Shown: positions 47,591 through 60,485, counted from the first letter of the stretch. The stretch is DNA of 64,000 nucleotides from Limonium bicolor (GCA_023374045.1 JAIOTZ010000250.1:1-64000), one strand, 5' to 3'. Notes: a model not told the origin generated them from the sequence alone. Program-made: numbers and translations.

Positions 47591-48930
47591 ACTGCCTCAT
47601 AACTGAAGTCCTCTCAACTGAAGCTGACTATGGTCGATCACATGAGACGGATCATGCAGGTACTTCCTCAACATCAAGACATGAAAAACACTGTGGACAA
47701 CAGACAAGGATGGAGGTAAAGCCAGACGGTAAGCCACAGGGCCAATCCTCTCTAGAATCTCAAAAGGTCCTACAAATCTTGGGCTAAGCTTCCCACGCTT
47801 CCCAAAACGGACAACTCCCTGACCGGTGACACTCGCAGATAGACGTGATCACCAACATCTAACTCAAGCGGCCTACGCCTCTGGTCTGCATAACACTTCT
47901 GTCTACTCTGAGCAACAAGCAAACGCTCTCGAATCAACCTGATTTTCTCTACTGCACCCTGCACCAACTCAGGTCCAACCAAGACCCTCTCCTTCAGGTC
48001 ATCCCAACAGATGGGAAACCTGCACCTCCTACCGTACAACGCTTCAAATGGAGCCATACCAATGCTCGCCTGAAAGCTATTATTGTAGGCAAACTCGATC
48101 AGAGTCACGTGCTGATCCCAACTACCTCCAAAATCCAGGACACATGCGCGAAGCATGTCCTCCAGAACCTGATTAGTCCTCTCTGTCTGGCCACCGACTG
48201 AGGATGGTAGGCTGAACTGAAAGCTAAATTCGTACCCAGAGCCTGATGCAAACTGCGCCAAAATCTAGACACGAAACGGGGGTCACGATCAGAAACTATA
48301 GTAGTAGGCACACCATGCAGTCTCACTATCTCATCGAGATACAACGAGCTTGACGCTCCAAACTGAAGGTCTTCCTCACAGGCAGAAAATGGGCAGACTT
48401 CGTCAAACGATCAACAATCACCCATACAACTCGCAGCCCGAGGAAGTCTTGGGCAAACCCATGACAAAGTCCATCCCCACACTCTCCCACTTCCACTCGG
48501 GAATGGGAAGGGGCTGAAGCAAACCCGCTGGCCTCTGGTGCTCAGCCTTCACCTGCTGACAGGTCTGGCACTTCGAAACAAACTCGGAGATGTCATGCTT
48601 CATCCCAGACCACCAGAATGACTCTCTGAGGTCTCGATACATCTTCACCCCTCCTGGGTGAACTGAGTATGGCGTCCATGAGCCTCCTGAAGGATCTCCC
48701 TACGCAGAACTACATCGGCGGGCACAACACTCGGCCTCTGAAGCGCAGACAACCATCACTAGAGACACTGAAGTCTGAGTTCTACTCTGAAGGCAGCCCC
48801 TCTCTGATCCGACTCAAGCTGAATCCGACTCCTGACCAACTCTGATCCTGTCAACCAACGAAGACTGAACCTGAAGTGATGCATCACTGGCACTGGCTGG
48901 TCTGACTACCCGACGCCCATACGCTGAAGC
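47591..48930 (-). pseudogene. Integrase of element E, copy 1
   Basis: HHCC end CQTCQQVKAEHQRPAG, core [23 protein letters not shown] and [15 protein letters not shown] (a codon lost before GQTER), LYGRRCRFPICWDD, and a GPF-type module further on. Frame breaks near 47790, 48230, 48350, 48420 and 48650. Copy 2 (54632-55429) is better preserved. Confidence 0.88.
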
Positions 48931-49470
48931 TCTAAGGCGACCTCTGAACTCCTGTCAAGCACAAGCTACACCCGGAGCACCTCTCCGGCTCAAAGCGTCT
49001 GCACAACATTCGCTCTACCCGGGTGGTAGAGGATCTCTAAATCGTAGTCGTGAAGTAGCTCCAACCACCTCCGCTGTCTCAAGTTCAGCTCCTTCTGAGT
49101 GAACAAATACTTGAGACTCTTGTGGTCCGTGTAAACCTTACACGACGCCCCATACAGATAATGCCTCCAAATCTTCAGCGCGAAAACCACAGCTGCCAAC
49201 TCCAGATCGTGGGTAGGGTAGTTCTTCTCATAAGGCTTAAGCTGTCGAGAGCCATAAGCCACTACCTTACCCTGCTGCATCAAAACACATCCTAGTCCCT
49301 TATGGGATGCACACAGAAGACCTCGAATCCCTCGGTCCCAGATGGCAAGTCAGAATCGGTGCGGTCGTCAACCTTCTTATCTCTGGAAGCTCTGCTCGCA
49401 AGCCTCACTCCACTCATACTTGATCTCCTTCCTCAACTGACTGGTCAGCGGGGATACGATCTTAGAGAAT
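48931..49470 (-). pseudogene. RNase H of element E, copy 1
   Basis: [40 protein letters not shown] and YHPGRANVV are seen in one frame (48990-49283). The upstream CDAS region is broken near 49300-49400. Confidence 0.85.
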
Positions 49471-50330
49471 CCCTCAACGAACTTCCTGTAATACCCAGCT
49501 AACCCAAGGAACTACGGATCTCAGCCACATTTGGGCCTCGCCCACTCCATACAGCTCTAATCTTCTCGGGTCCACGAGATACCGTCCTTCGAGACCACAT
49601 GTCCCAAGAACACCACACTCAAGCCAGAAGTCACACTTCTTCAGCTTAGCATACAGTTCACGATCCTTCAACGTCTGCAGAACAATCCTTAGATGCTCCT
49701 CATGCTCCTCTGCGCTCTTGGAGTACACCAAGATGTCATCTATAAAGACAACCACAAACTGATCCAGATAGGGTTTGAAAACCTGGTTCATCATATCCAT
49801 GAAGACTGAGGGCATTAGTCAACCAAACGGCATAACTAGGAACTCGTAATGACCATAACGAGTCCTAAAGGCGGACTTAGGCACATCCTCGGCCTTAATC
49901 CTCAACTGATAGTAGCCTGAACGAAGATCGATCTTCGAGAACACTGTGGCGCCCGCCAACTGGTCAAACAGGTCATCTATGCGCGGAAGGGGATAGCGGT
50001 TCTTGATGGTCACCTTGTTCAGCTCTCTATAGTCGATGCACAATCTGAAGGTCCCATCCTTCTTCTTCAAACAGCACTGGCGCTCCCCAAGGCGAAACAC
50101 TAGGGCGAATGAAGCCCTTATCTAGCAACTCCTGAAGCTGGACCTTCAGCTCCGCCGGACTCATACGGTAAGGGGCCCTAGAGATGGGCTGAGTCTGGCG
50201 CTAAATCAATCGTGAACTCCACCTCACACTGGTGGGAGTCCGGGCACGTCATCCTGGAAGACCTCAGGAAACTCCCTGACGATCGGGATGTCCTCCAAAC
50301 TCGATCCCTCGCGTACCTCCGGTAGGTAGC
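49471..50330 (-). pseudogene. Reverse transcriptase of element E
   Basis: [57 protein letters not shown], then [20 protein letters not shown]; the catalytic FIDD block is at 49733-49750. Breaks near 49560, 49816 and 50090. Only this copy of E retains RT. Confidence 0.92.
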
Positions 50331-50760
50331 ACAAAAAGCCCTGGCAGCCCTTCCTCAAAAAGCTGGCTGCCTGCATCGCTGACACAACCACAGGCGCACA
50401 CGGGACTGCATTCCCAGCGTAGACAAAACGGCTCCCGCCTGGCAGATCAAACACTACTTTCCTCCTGCTACACAGTCTATATGGGCATGGTGCTCTGCTA
50501 GCCAATCCATGCCCAAAATCACATCAAAACAGGTCATCCGCATCGGGATGAGGTCAGCACTAAATGTCTTGTCCCTAACTGCTATGGGACAAGCCTTACA
50601 CACAGAATTCAGCACACAAGGGGCAACCCCACCTAATGGACACTCACACACAAGTCTACCTCACTAGGCACAGCAGTTAGTCCAAGATCACCCAACAAAT
50701 CAGCAGATAAAGGAGTGCGTAGCTCCAGAATCAAACAACAAAATACATCCTGAGAATGGA
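50331..50760 (-). pseudogene. Aspartic protease of element E
   Basis: The active-site region DSGATHSFI is readable near 50700-50730 after a one-base frame change. It is followed by ADLLGDLGLTAVPSEVDL and CFDVILGMDWLAEHHAHIDC (ORF 50454-50651), then the linker CQGFLCYLPE to RT. No AlkB segment lies between gag and protease here, unlike element A. Confidence 0.87.
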
Positions 50761-51809
50761 TCTGGAGGATACCTGAGACGACGCGATCACCAGCACGATC
50801 ACGCTCCCCCGCCATAGCATACACTCGGGCCTGAGTCTGAGGCTTCTTCTGGTCGGACCTCGCCCTGAATCTGAACCGGTGCCTCTATCTCCTGAGCCTC
50901 TACCGGATGCCTGAGGGCACTGAGCGATCCGGTGCTCCATCGACCCGCACTTAAAGCAGGCACCAGTCTTCTTGTAGCACTCCCTACCAGGATGGGAGTG
51001 ACCACAAGATCCACACTTCGCCCCAGCTGACGAAGATGAAGAAGCTCCCCGGCGATCTCCATATGACTGCTTCTTCTGAGGAGCAGCCTCCTTCTTCTGA
51101 GGCTCTTCAGCACGCCTCTTCCCCTTGTGGTCCTTGCCAGCCTGTCTGCCCCTGATGTCGGCCTCTACCAGCAAAGCAACATCTGCCACATCCCTGAAGG
51201 TCCGGTGACGAAGGGGTGTCACAGCGGACCTGATATCCGGTCTGAGCCCACTCTCGAACTTACGGGCCTTCCTATGCTCATCTGGCTCCGGAGCATACTT
51301 CGAGAGCGTCACAAATTCCTCATGTCTCCTCGACTGACATGTCTCTCCCCTGGCGCAGCCGGTTGTACTCGTTGATTTTCTGATCCTTGTAGACATCCGG
51401 ATAGAACTGCTTGTTGAACTCCAAGCAGAACTGATCCCAAGTCCAAGGCTGGGGATGCCTACCCATCACCATGCGCCACCACTCCTTCGCCTCCCCCTTA
51501 AAGAGGAACGTGGCGAAGTCCACCTTCTGGTCATCCTCTGACCCCATCACTCTCAGCAGGTCCTCGACCTCAGTAATCCAATGGCTCGCCTCTTGAGGGT
51601 CACCACAGCCGTCGAAGGAAGGCGGCTTCAGCTTCATGAACTCTTGGAGGGCTCTGACTCGGCCTCCCACAGCATTCGCCCCTGCTGGGCCTGCTCCACC
51701 AGCTCCTCCACCTCCTGCCTGCCATCGTCTGCATCAACTGTGCCACAAACTGCTGTACTGCATCCGCAGCATCTCCCTGAGGGGTCACTGGTGCTCTACG
51801 AGGAGGCAT
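50761..51809 (-). pseudogene. gag: gag of element E
   Basis: Likely start MPPRRAPVTPQGDAADAVQQ at 51809. Capsid homology: LKPPSFDGCGDPQEASHWIT, DFATFLFKGEAKEWWRMV and WDQFCLEFNKQFYPDVYKDQ. C-terminal clusters: CGSCGHSHPGREC and CFKCGSMEHRIAQC. Frame breaks near 51650 and 51340. No intron-like segments interrupt it. Confidence 0.9.
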
Positions 51810-51920
51810 TCTGAGATACACAAATCCAAAACTTGTCAGAACTGACTCACTTCAAAATTGCCACAACTGAACCTCACACAAGCAAAACAACCACACAGAC
51901 CCTAAAGAAAGCCAAACCTG

Positions 51921-51932
51921 GCTCTGATACCA
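51921..51932 (-). promoter_or_regulatory. tRNA-iMet PBS of element E
   Basis: Minus strand: LTR end TGTTACA, five bases, then TGGTATCAGAGC(C). Downstream AGGTTTGGCT can pair partly with AGAGCCA. Confidence 0.95.
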
Positions 51933-51937
51933 CTAAA

Positions 51938-54054
51938 TGTAACACCCCTAAAACCGGCCTAAGAGTTAAGGGTATTACACGCCGCGTATTACTACCAATA
52001 ACGCAAGGCTCTAAAACATTCAAAAGCAATAAAGGCCCAAAACAGAGTTTACATAAACATTGTAACCCAAAGTCTTCAAATACAGCGGAAGTAATACGAA
52101 ATCCCAAATACATACCCAAGTCAGAAACAGAAGTTAAACCAGTGCAAGGCCCGAAGGCTACAACATCATAAATAACAATCTGAACGAACAACAAAAGCTA
52201 AACACTATAGCTCCAAAACACAAGATGATCCTCGCTGATCAATCTGCAAAATGTTAAAAGTAGGGGAATGAGCACACAACTATGCCCAGTAAGCAGCGAC
52301 CGTCATCAGTAAGGTCGCTCAAAACAATTGAAATCAGAAGAAGGAGAAGATAAACGTTAGAACCACAATTCTCAATAGTCAGAAGCTTTCAGAACAGAAA
52401 CAGAGTGGAACACAAGGGTTCCCAATTCAGAAACAATCAGAGTTCATAAACAGAGAAGGGACAAGACACAATGCACACACTCAGAAGGGTCGAAGACCCA
52501 TAGACCATACCAGGTCTCTCGGCAACGCAGAAATGACTCGAAGAGCCAAAGGGTTCGTCAACCACATAAAGAAAGGGAATGACCCACACTCAGAACGACA
52601 TCTACATGGTATACCACGGAATAGCTTGACCCAGCCATTCACGGCTCAGAAACAAAGTGTAATGTCCCAAAACAGAAGGATTGCTTAAACAGAAGCAAAA
52701 CTGCATCTAAATATGCCCAAAACACTCATAAATCAGTAGTACAGTTCATAAGGGATCCAACGCCGCAGACGACACTCAAATCGGAGTACAAACGAAGAAG
52801 TTATGCTGAAAACAGAGGGGTGTCCGAACTTGTGTCCGGACGTCACGTTCGGACACAAGTCGAGACTCGGAAACCAGAGATTGTCAAATGTCCGAACTTG
52901 TGTCCGGACATCAATGTTCGGACACAAGTCGAATTGAAAACAGGCAGAGAATTTCAGAGTGTCCGAACATCGAAGCTCGGACCGATGTTCGGACGGGTTT
53001 TACGGGAAAAAGTCACGCGGAGTGTCCGAACATCAATGTTTGGACTGATGTTCGGACATACTCTGAAATTGAAATTCGAAGGGCAAAACACTGTCCGAAC
53101 TTCAAAGCTCGGACCAAAGTTCGGACATGCGAAAACTGCATTTTCCAGAAGACGAACGAGCAGGAATTTATGCAAAAACAACACCACGATTTGTCAAACT
53201 GATACACACACCAAATCACAGAGAAATGCAGAGAACCATGGGGTTTTAACCATGCCGAAAACACAATTCAACAGACAACACAAACAGAATTCACACCCAA
53301 AACAGAACCGTTGCAATCCCCATGGCTGAACTTCCAAACCGAATCGAGTAACCACCTACCTCAGTTCGAAGTGCAGAAAATCCACAGAATACAGCAGCAA
53401 CAACACCGAACAATCGCTCAACCAGACAGAACCAATCAGCCACTGAATTCCCACAACAACGATCCAAAATCAGAACAAGGAAGAAACCTAGAACTTGGAA
53501 ATTCAAAACTGCAACACTCAGCATCACAAACCTGAAATCAAGACTAGACGTAGTACTGCAGTAGAATCCCAATCCGAATGCGGCCGACGACAACTGATTC
53601 GAACACAATCAGAATCCTCAATCAGAAAAACTGAGTAAAACGAAGAACAACGAAGTCCCAATTCTGCAATCCAAACCTGAAATCGAAGGGAGAACCACCC
53701 CGCAACGAAGATCGCCAATCTGATTGCAGCGGTAGAGCCAAAATTCTCAACGTAGGAAGAGATTGAGAGAGAGGGAAAGAGAGAAAAAACTGTCGCTCTG
53801 CACCACGATGGAGAACGCTCCTCACGAATGAACTGACGTGATGAAAAATAATTAGAAGAGAGCTAAATTAAATAAGGTTCCCTTCCTCATTAATTAATAA
53901 AACAATTACCTTAATTGTTTTATGCAAAGACTTCCCTGCCCTTGTCATTTAAAAGAATCCGATCAAGTCCCATGACATAAGCAATGTAATTCATCTTAGA
54001 TACAACAACACAAACCGGGCATAATATAATGTTGAAAATATGCGGGTTATAACA
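51938..54054 (-). repeat. Element E LTR2 (2117 bp)
   Basis: Complete LTR that serves as the 5' LTR of the full internal region to its left and as the 3' LTR of the truncated region to its right. Near-identical to LTR1 apart from scattered substitutions and indels. Confidence 0.93.
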
Positions 54055-56055
54055 TCACCTCCCCCTTAAAAGAATTTCGTCCTCGAAATTGACTCACCTC
54101 ACTGATCGAAAAGGGAGGGAAACTTGGCACACAGCTCATCCTCGAGCTCCCAAGTCGCTTCACGTTCCGACTGATCTGACCATTGAACCTTAACCATAGG
54201 CATGGTCTTACTACTGAGCTGACGAACGTCTCTAGCCAAAATACGGGTGGGTACTGCCTCATAACGTAAGTCCCTCTCAACTGAAGCTGACTATGGTCGA
54301 TCACATGAGACAGATCATGCAGGTACTTCCTCAACATCGAGACATGAAAAACACTGTGGAAAGCAGACAAGGATGGAGGTAAAGCCAGATGGTAAGCCAC
54401 AGGGCCAATCCTCTCAGAATCTCAAAAGGTCCTACAAATCTCGGGCTAAGCTTCCCACGCTTCCCAAAATGGACAACTCCCCTGACTGGCGACACTCGCA
54501 GATAGACGTGATCACCAACATCAAACTCAAGCGGCCTACGCCTCTGGTCTGCATAACACTTCTGTCTACTCTGAGCAACAAGCAAACGCTCTCGAATCAA
54601 CCTGATCTTCTCTACTGCACCCTGCACCAACTCAGGTCCAACCAAGACCCTCCTTCAGGTCATCCCAACAGATGGGAGACCTGCACCTCCTACCGTACAA
54701 CGCTTCAACGGAGCCATACCAATGCTCCTGAAAGCTATTATTGTAGGAAAACTCGATCAGAGTCACGTGCTGATCCCAGCTACCTCCAAAATCCATGACA
54801 TATGCGCGAAGCATGTCCTCCAGAACCTGATTAGTCCTCTCTGTCTGGCCATCCGACTGAGGATGGTAGGCTGAACTAAAAGCTAAATTCGTACCCAGAG
54901 CCTGACGCAAACTGCGCCAAAATCTAGACACGAAAAGGGGGTCACGATCAGAAACTATAGTAGTAGGCACACCATGCAGTCTCACTATCTCATCAAGATA
55001 CAGACGAGCTAGACGCTCCAAAATGAAGGTCTTCCTCACAGGCAGAAAATGGGCAAACTTCGTCAAACGATCAACAATCACCCATACAGCATCGCAGCCC
55101 GAGGAAGTCTTGGGCAAACCCATGACAAAGTCCATCCCCACACTCTCCCACTTCCACTCGGGAATGGGAAGGGGCTGAAGTAAACCCGCTGGCCTCTGGT
55201 GCTCAGCCTTCACCTGCTGACAGGTCTGGCACTTCGAAACAAACTCGGAGGTGTCATGCTTCATCCCAGACCACCAGAACGACTCTCTGAGGTCTCGATA
55301 CATCTTCACCCCTCCTGGATGAACTGAGTATGGCGCTCCATGAGCCTCCTGAAGGATCTCCCTACGCAGAACTACATCGTCGGGCACACCACTCGGCCTC
55401 CGAAGCGCAGACACCATCACTAGAGACATTGAAGTCTGAGTTCTGCTCTGAAGGCAGCCCCTCTATGATCCGACTCAAGCTGAATCCGACTCCTGACCAA
55501 CTCTGATCCTGTCAACCAACGAAGACTGAACCTGAAGTGCTGCTATCACAACTGGCACTGGCTGGTCTGACTACCCAGACGCCCATACGCTGAAGCTCTA
55601 AGGCAGACCTCTGAACTCCTGTCAAGGCACAAGCTACACCCGGAGCACCTCTCCGACTCAAAGCGTCTGCCACAACATTCGCTCTACCGGGTGGTAGAGG
55701 ATCTCCAAATCGTAGTCATGAAGTAGCTCCAACCATCTCCTCTGTCTCAAGTTCAGCTCCTTCTGAGTGAACAAATACTTGAGACTCTTGTGGTCCTTGT
55801 AGACCTTACACGACGCCCCATACAGATAATGTCTCCAAATCTTCAGCGCGAAAACCCAGCTGCCAACTCCAGGTCGTGGGTAGGGTAGTTCTTCTCATAA
55901 GGCTTAGCTGTCGAGAGCCATAAGCCACTACCTTACCCTGCTGCATCAAAAACACATCCTAGTCCCTTGTGGGCGCGTCACAGAAGACTCGAAGCCTCGG
56001 TCCCAGATGGCAGAGTCAGAATCGGTGCGGTCGTCAACCTCTTCTTCATCTCCTG
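54055..56055 (-). pseudogene. Truncated pol of element E, copy 2 (RNase H to chromodomain)
   Basis: Contains PPT, chromodomain, integrase and most of RNase H, then joins LTR interior sequence at CTGAAAGCTAAACAC. In the complete copy the pol sequence at that point is CTCTGGAAGCTCTGC, so AAGCT is shared by both partners. gag, protease and RT are absent. Confidence 0.88.
54632..55429 (-). CDS. Integrase (largest intact frame) in copy 2 of element E
   Basis: 265 residues without a stop. It contains the HHCC module (AHGAPYSVHPGG ... CQTCQQVK), first Asp in GMDFVMGLP, second in VSDRDP and Glu in DGQTERTNQ with exactly 35 residues between, then [18 protein letters not shown] and LYGRRCRSPICWDD. It has the N-terminal and catalytic modules but stops before the GPF module, which lies in another frame downstream. 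Not functional alone, but a good family reference. Confidence 0.9.
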   Translation of the reverse strand: MSLVMVSALRRPSGVPDDVVLRREILQEAHGAPYSVHPGGVKMYRDLRESFWWSGMKHDTSEFVSKCQTCQQVKAEHQRPAGLLQPLPIPEWKWESVGMDFVMGLPKTSSGCDAVWVIVDRLTKFAHFLPVRKTFILERLARLYLDEIVRLHGVPTTIVSDRDPLFVSRFWRSLRQALGTNLAFSSAYHPQSDGQTERTNQVLEDMLRAYVMDFGGSWDQHVTLIEFSYNNSFQEHWYGSVEALYGRRCRSPICWDDLKEGLGWT

Positions 56056-57920
56056 AAAGCTAAACACTGTAGCTCCAGAACACAAGATGATCCTCGCTGA
56101 TCAATCTGCAAAAATGTTAAAGGTAGGGGAACGAGCACACAACTATACCCAGTAAGCAGCGACGTCATCAGTAAGGTCGCTCAAAACAATTGAAATCAGA
56201 AGAAGGAGAAGATAACGTTAGAACCACAATTCTCAATAGTCAGAAGCTTTCAGAACAGAAACAGAGTGGAACACAAGGGTTCCCAATTCAGAAACAATCA
56301 GAGTTCATAAACAGTAGAAGGGACAAGACCAAGCACACACTCAGAAGGGTCGAAGACCCATAGACCATACCAGGTCTCTCGGCAACGCAGAAATGACTCG
56401 AATGAGCCAAAGGGTTCGTCAACACCACATAACAGAAAGGAATGACCCACACTTAGAACGACATCTACATGGTATAACCACGGAACAGCTCAACCCAGCC
56501 ATTCACGGCTCAGAAACAAAGTGTAATGTCCCAAAACAGAAGGATTGCTTAAACAGAAGCAAAACTGCATCTAAATATGCCCAAAACACTCATAAATCAG
56601 TAGTACAGTTCATAAGGGATCCAACGCCACAGACGGCACTCAAATCGGAGTACAAACAAAGATGTTATGCTGAAAACAGAGGGGTGTCCGAACTTGTGTC
56701 CGGACGTCAACGTTCGGACACAAGTCGAGACTCGGAAACCAGAGATTGTCAAATGTCCGAACTTGTGTCCGGACATCAATGTTCGGACACAAGTCGAATT
56801 GAAAACATGCAGAGAATTTCAGAGTGTCCGAACATCGAAGCTCGGACCGTGTTCGGACTCGGGTTTACGGAAAAGTCACGCGGAGTGTCCGAACATCAAT
56901 GTTCGGACTGATGTTCGGACATACTGGAAATAGACTACTCTGAAATGAAATTCGAAGGGCAAAAACACTGTCCGACTTCAAAGCTCGGACCAAGTTCGGA
57001 CAGTGCAAAACTGCATTTCCAAAGACGAACAGCAGGAATTTATGCAAAAACAACACCACGATTTGTCAAAACTGATACACAACACCAAATCACAGAGAAA
57101 TGCAAGAGAACCATGGGTTTTAACCCATTCCCAAAAACACAATTCAACAGACAACCAAACAGAATTCACACCCAAAACAGAACCGTGCAATCCCCATGGC
57201 TGAAACTTTCAAACCGAATCGAGTAACCACCTACCTCAGTTCAAAGTGCAGAAAAATCCCAGAATGCAGCAGCAACAACACCGAACAATCGCTCAACCAG
57301 ACAGAACCAATCAGCCACTGAATTCCCACAACAACGATCCAAAATCAGAACAAGGAAGAAACCTAGAACTTGGAAATTCAAAACTGCAACACTCATCACA
57401 AACCTGAAATCAAGACTAGACGTAGAACTGCAGTAGAATCCCAATCGAATGCGGCCGACGACAACTGATTCGAACACAATCAGAATCCTCAATCAGAAAA
57501 ACTGAGTAAAACGAAGAACAACGAAGTCCCAATTCTGCAATCCAAACCTGAAATCGAAGGAGAACCACCCCACAACGAAGAACGCCAATCTGATTGCAGC
57601 GGTAGAGCCAAAATTCTCAATGTAGGAAGAGATTGAGAGAGAGGGAAAAGAGAGAAAACTGTCGCTCTACACCACGATGGAGAACGCTCCTCACGAATGA
57701 ACTGACGTGATGAAAAATAATTAGAAGAGAGCTAAATTAAATAAGGTTCCCTTCCTCATAATTAATAAAACAATTACCTTAGTTTTTTGCAAAGACTTCC
57801 CTGCCTTGTCATTTAAAAGAATGCCGATCAAGTCCCATGACATAAGCAATGTAATTCATCTTAGATACAACAACACAAACCGGGCATAATATAATGTTGA
57901 AATAAATGCGGGTTATAACA
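56056..57920 (-). repeat. Element E LTR3, truncated
   Basis: Starts within the LTR, at the position equal to 45529 in LTR1; about 255 bp of the LTR's 3' end are missing. It runs to the normal TGTTATAACCCGC start at 57920. More small indels than LTR1 and LTR2. Confidence 0.88.
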
Positions 57921-59898
57921 TCACCTCCCCCTTAAAAGAATTTCGTCCTCGAAATTGACTCACCTCACTGATCGAAAGAGAGGGAAACTTGGCACGCAGC
58001 TCATCCTGAGCTCCCAAGTCGCTTCACGTTCCGACTGATCTGACCATTGAACCTTAACCATAGGCATGGTCTTACTACTGAGCTGACGAACGTCTCTAGC
58101 CAAAAATACGGGTGGGTACTGCCTCATAACTGAAGTCCCCTCTCAACTGAAGCTGACTATGGTCGATCACATGAGACAGATCATGCAGGTACTTCCTCAA
58201 CATCGAGACATGAAAAACACTGTGGAAAGCAGACAAGGATGGAGGTAAAGCCAGATGGTAAGCCACAGGGCCAATCCTCTCAAGAATCTCAAAAGGTCCT
58301 ACAAATCTCGGGCTAAGCTTCCCACGCTTCCCAAAATGGACAACTCCCCTGACTGGCGACACTCGCAGATAGACGTGATCACCAACATCAAACTCAAGCG
58401 GCCTACGCCTCTGGTCTGCATAACACTTCTGTCTACTCTGAGCAACAAGCAAACGCTCTCGAATCAACCTGATCTTCTCTACTGCACCCTGCACCAACTC
58501 AGGTCCAACCAAGACCCTCTCCTTCAGGTCATCCCAACAGATGGGAGACCTGCACCTCCTACCGTACAACGCTTCAAACGGAGCCATACCAATGCTCACC
58601 TGAAAGCTATTATTGTAGGAAAACTCGATCAGAGTCACGTGCTGATCCCAGCTACCTCCAAAATCCATGACATATTCGCGAAGCATGTCCTCCAGAACCT
58701 GATTTCCTCTCTGTCTGGCCATCCGACTGAGGATGGTAGGCTGAACTGAAAGCTAAATTCGTACCCAGAGCCTGATGCAAACTGCGCCAAAATCTAGACA
58801 CGAAAACGGGGGTCACGATCAGAAACTATAGTAGTAGGCACACCATGCAGTCTCCTATCTCATCAAGATACAGACGAGCTAGACGCTCCAAAATGAAGGT
58901 CTTCCTCACAGGCAGAAAATGGGCAGACTTCGTCAAACGATCAACAATCACCCATACAGCATCGCAGCCCGAGGAAGTCTGGGCAAACCCCATGACAAAG
59001 TCCATCCCCACACTCGCCCACTTCCACTCGGGAATGGGAAGGGGCTGAAGCAAACCCTGGCCTCTGGTGCTCAGCCTTCACCTGCTGACAGGTCTGGCAC
59101 TTCGAAACAAACTCGGAGTGTCATGCTTCATCCCAGACCACCAGAACGACTCTCTGAGTCTCGATACATCTTCACCTCCTGGATGAACTGAGTATGGCGC
59201 TCCATGAGCCTCCTGAAGGATCTCCCTACGCAGAACTACATCGTCGGGCACACCACTCGGCCTCGAAGCGCAGACAACCATCACTAGAGACATTGAATCT
59301 GAGTTCTGCTCTGAAGGCAGCCCCTCTATGATCCGACTCAAACTGAATCCGACTCCTGACCAACTCTGATCCTGTCAACCAACGAAGACTGAACCTGAAG
59401 TGCTGCTAACACTGGCACTGGCTGGTCTGACTACCCAGACGCCCATACGCTGAAGCTCTAAGGCAGACCTCTGAACTCCTGTCAAGGCACAAGCTACACC
59501 CGGAGCACCTCTCCGACTCAAAGCGTCTGCCACAACATTCGCTCTACCCGGGTGGTAGAGGATCTCCAAATCGTAGTCATGAAGCTCCAACCATCTCCTC
59601 TGTCTCAAGTTCAGCTCCTTCTGAGTGAACAAATACTTGAGACTCTTGTGGTCCTTGTAGACCTTACACGACGCCCCATACAGATAATGTCTCCAAATCT
59701 CAGCGCGAAAACCACAGCTGCCAACTCCAGGTCGTGGGTAGGGTATTTCTCTCATAAGGCTTAAGCTGTCGAGAGCCATAAGCCTACCTTACCCTGCTCA
59801 TCAAAACACATCCTAGTCCCTTGTGGGACGCGTCACAGAGACCTCGAAGCCCTCGGTCCCAGATGGCAGATCAGAATCGTGCGGTCGTCAACCTCTTC
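57921..59898 (-). pseudogene. Truncated pol of element E, copy 3
   Basis: Same content as copy 2: PPT, chromodomain, integrase (58096-58722 holds LYGRRCRSPICWDD and [12 protein letters not shown]), RNase H part. It ends at GTCAACCTCTTC, within about 10 bp of the copy 2 endpoint, and then meets TTCTT and the D LTR. Confidence 0.87.
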
Positions 59899-59903
59899 TT
59901 CTT

Positions 59904-60279
59904 TGAGAACTGTTATTTTGTGTTCCTTACATTATATTTGATCATGGTATCCAATTTTATATCATTTAGAGGTCATTAGACCTTTAAGGTATTCTTAGAG
60001 CACATTTTTGCCCTACTTGACCTTGAAGCATGTAAATGCGTTTTCTCTGTTGGAGTGTTTGTCCAAACATTGTAACATGTTTTAGTAATGTGTTAATAAG
60101 CTTAGGACAAAATCTTAGGTCCTAAGAGTTCATTGGGTATTTATTTACCTAAACATCAAACGGTGCAACATCTTGCTTTGTGTTGACCACTGTGTTCTCA
60201 GTTGACTTTTAAGGCATGTTTAGGCCTTAATCAATGTGATTAATATTTAATCCATATTTATATTAGTTTGGGGTATTCA
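59904..60279 (-). repeat. Element D 3' LTR, part 2 (LTR start)
   Basis: Minus-strand start TGAATACCCC at 60279, directly after a PPT. Continuous with 45274 leftward once element E and one TTCTT are removed, for a total of about 4.48 kb. Confidence 0.83.
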
Positions 60280-60314
60280 GTCTACCCCCCTTAAAGAGAC
60301 TTCGTCCCGAAGTC
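60280..60314 (-). promoter_or_regulatory. PPT and adjacent hairpin of element D
   Basis: Hairpin GACTTCG-GGA-CGAAGTC (60314-60298), then TCTTTAAGGGGGGTAGAC before the LTR. Nearly identical to C. Confidence 0.85.
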
Positions 60315-60485
60315 CTTACCCATCTCAGTTCACCTAAGGAATCAAGTTCCACTAAGTAATCACAGACAGATCATCACTAGGGAGTACATTCCACTACGTT
60401 CATACCTAGTCTTTATGTATCACATTTGATGACAGCTCAATCTCATTACATATAGTCAATAATCATGACACATTCATTCATAAAC

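Larger units (their letters stand above)
45275..59898 (-). mobile_element. Element E: chromovirus with tandem truncated copies
   Basis: Order on the plus coordinate: LTR1 (45275-47393), full internal region (47394-51937), LTR2 (51938-54054), truncated internal region (54055-56055), truncated LTR3 (56056-57920), truncated internal region (57921-59898). All are minus-strand. The gag-PR-RT-RH-INT-chromodomain order, tRNA-iMet PBS and 2.1-kb LTRs identify a second Tekay-like chromovirus family, without an AlkB domain. Units 52197-56055 and 56057-59898 share variants absent from 45.3-51.9 kb, so they are a later tandem duplication of one another. Confidence 0.9.

Noticed and set aside
54373..54798. 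Plus-strand frames opposite pol (also 58255-58749, 51833-52171)
   Set aside because: Shadows of minus-strand integrase/RNase H or LTR sequence; no recognisable domains.
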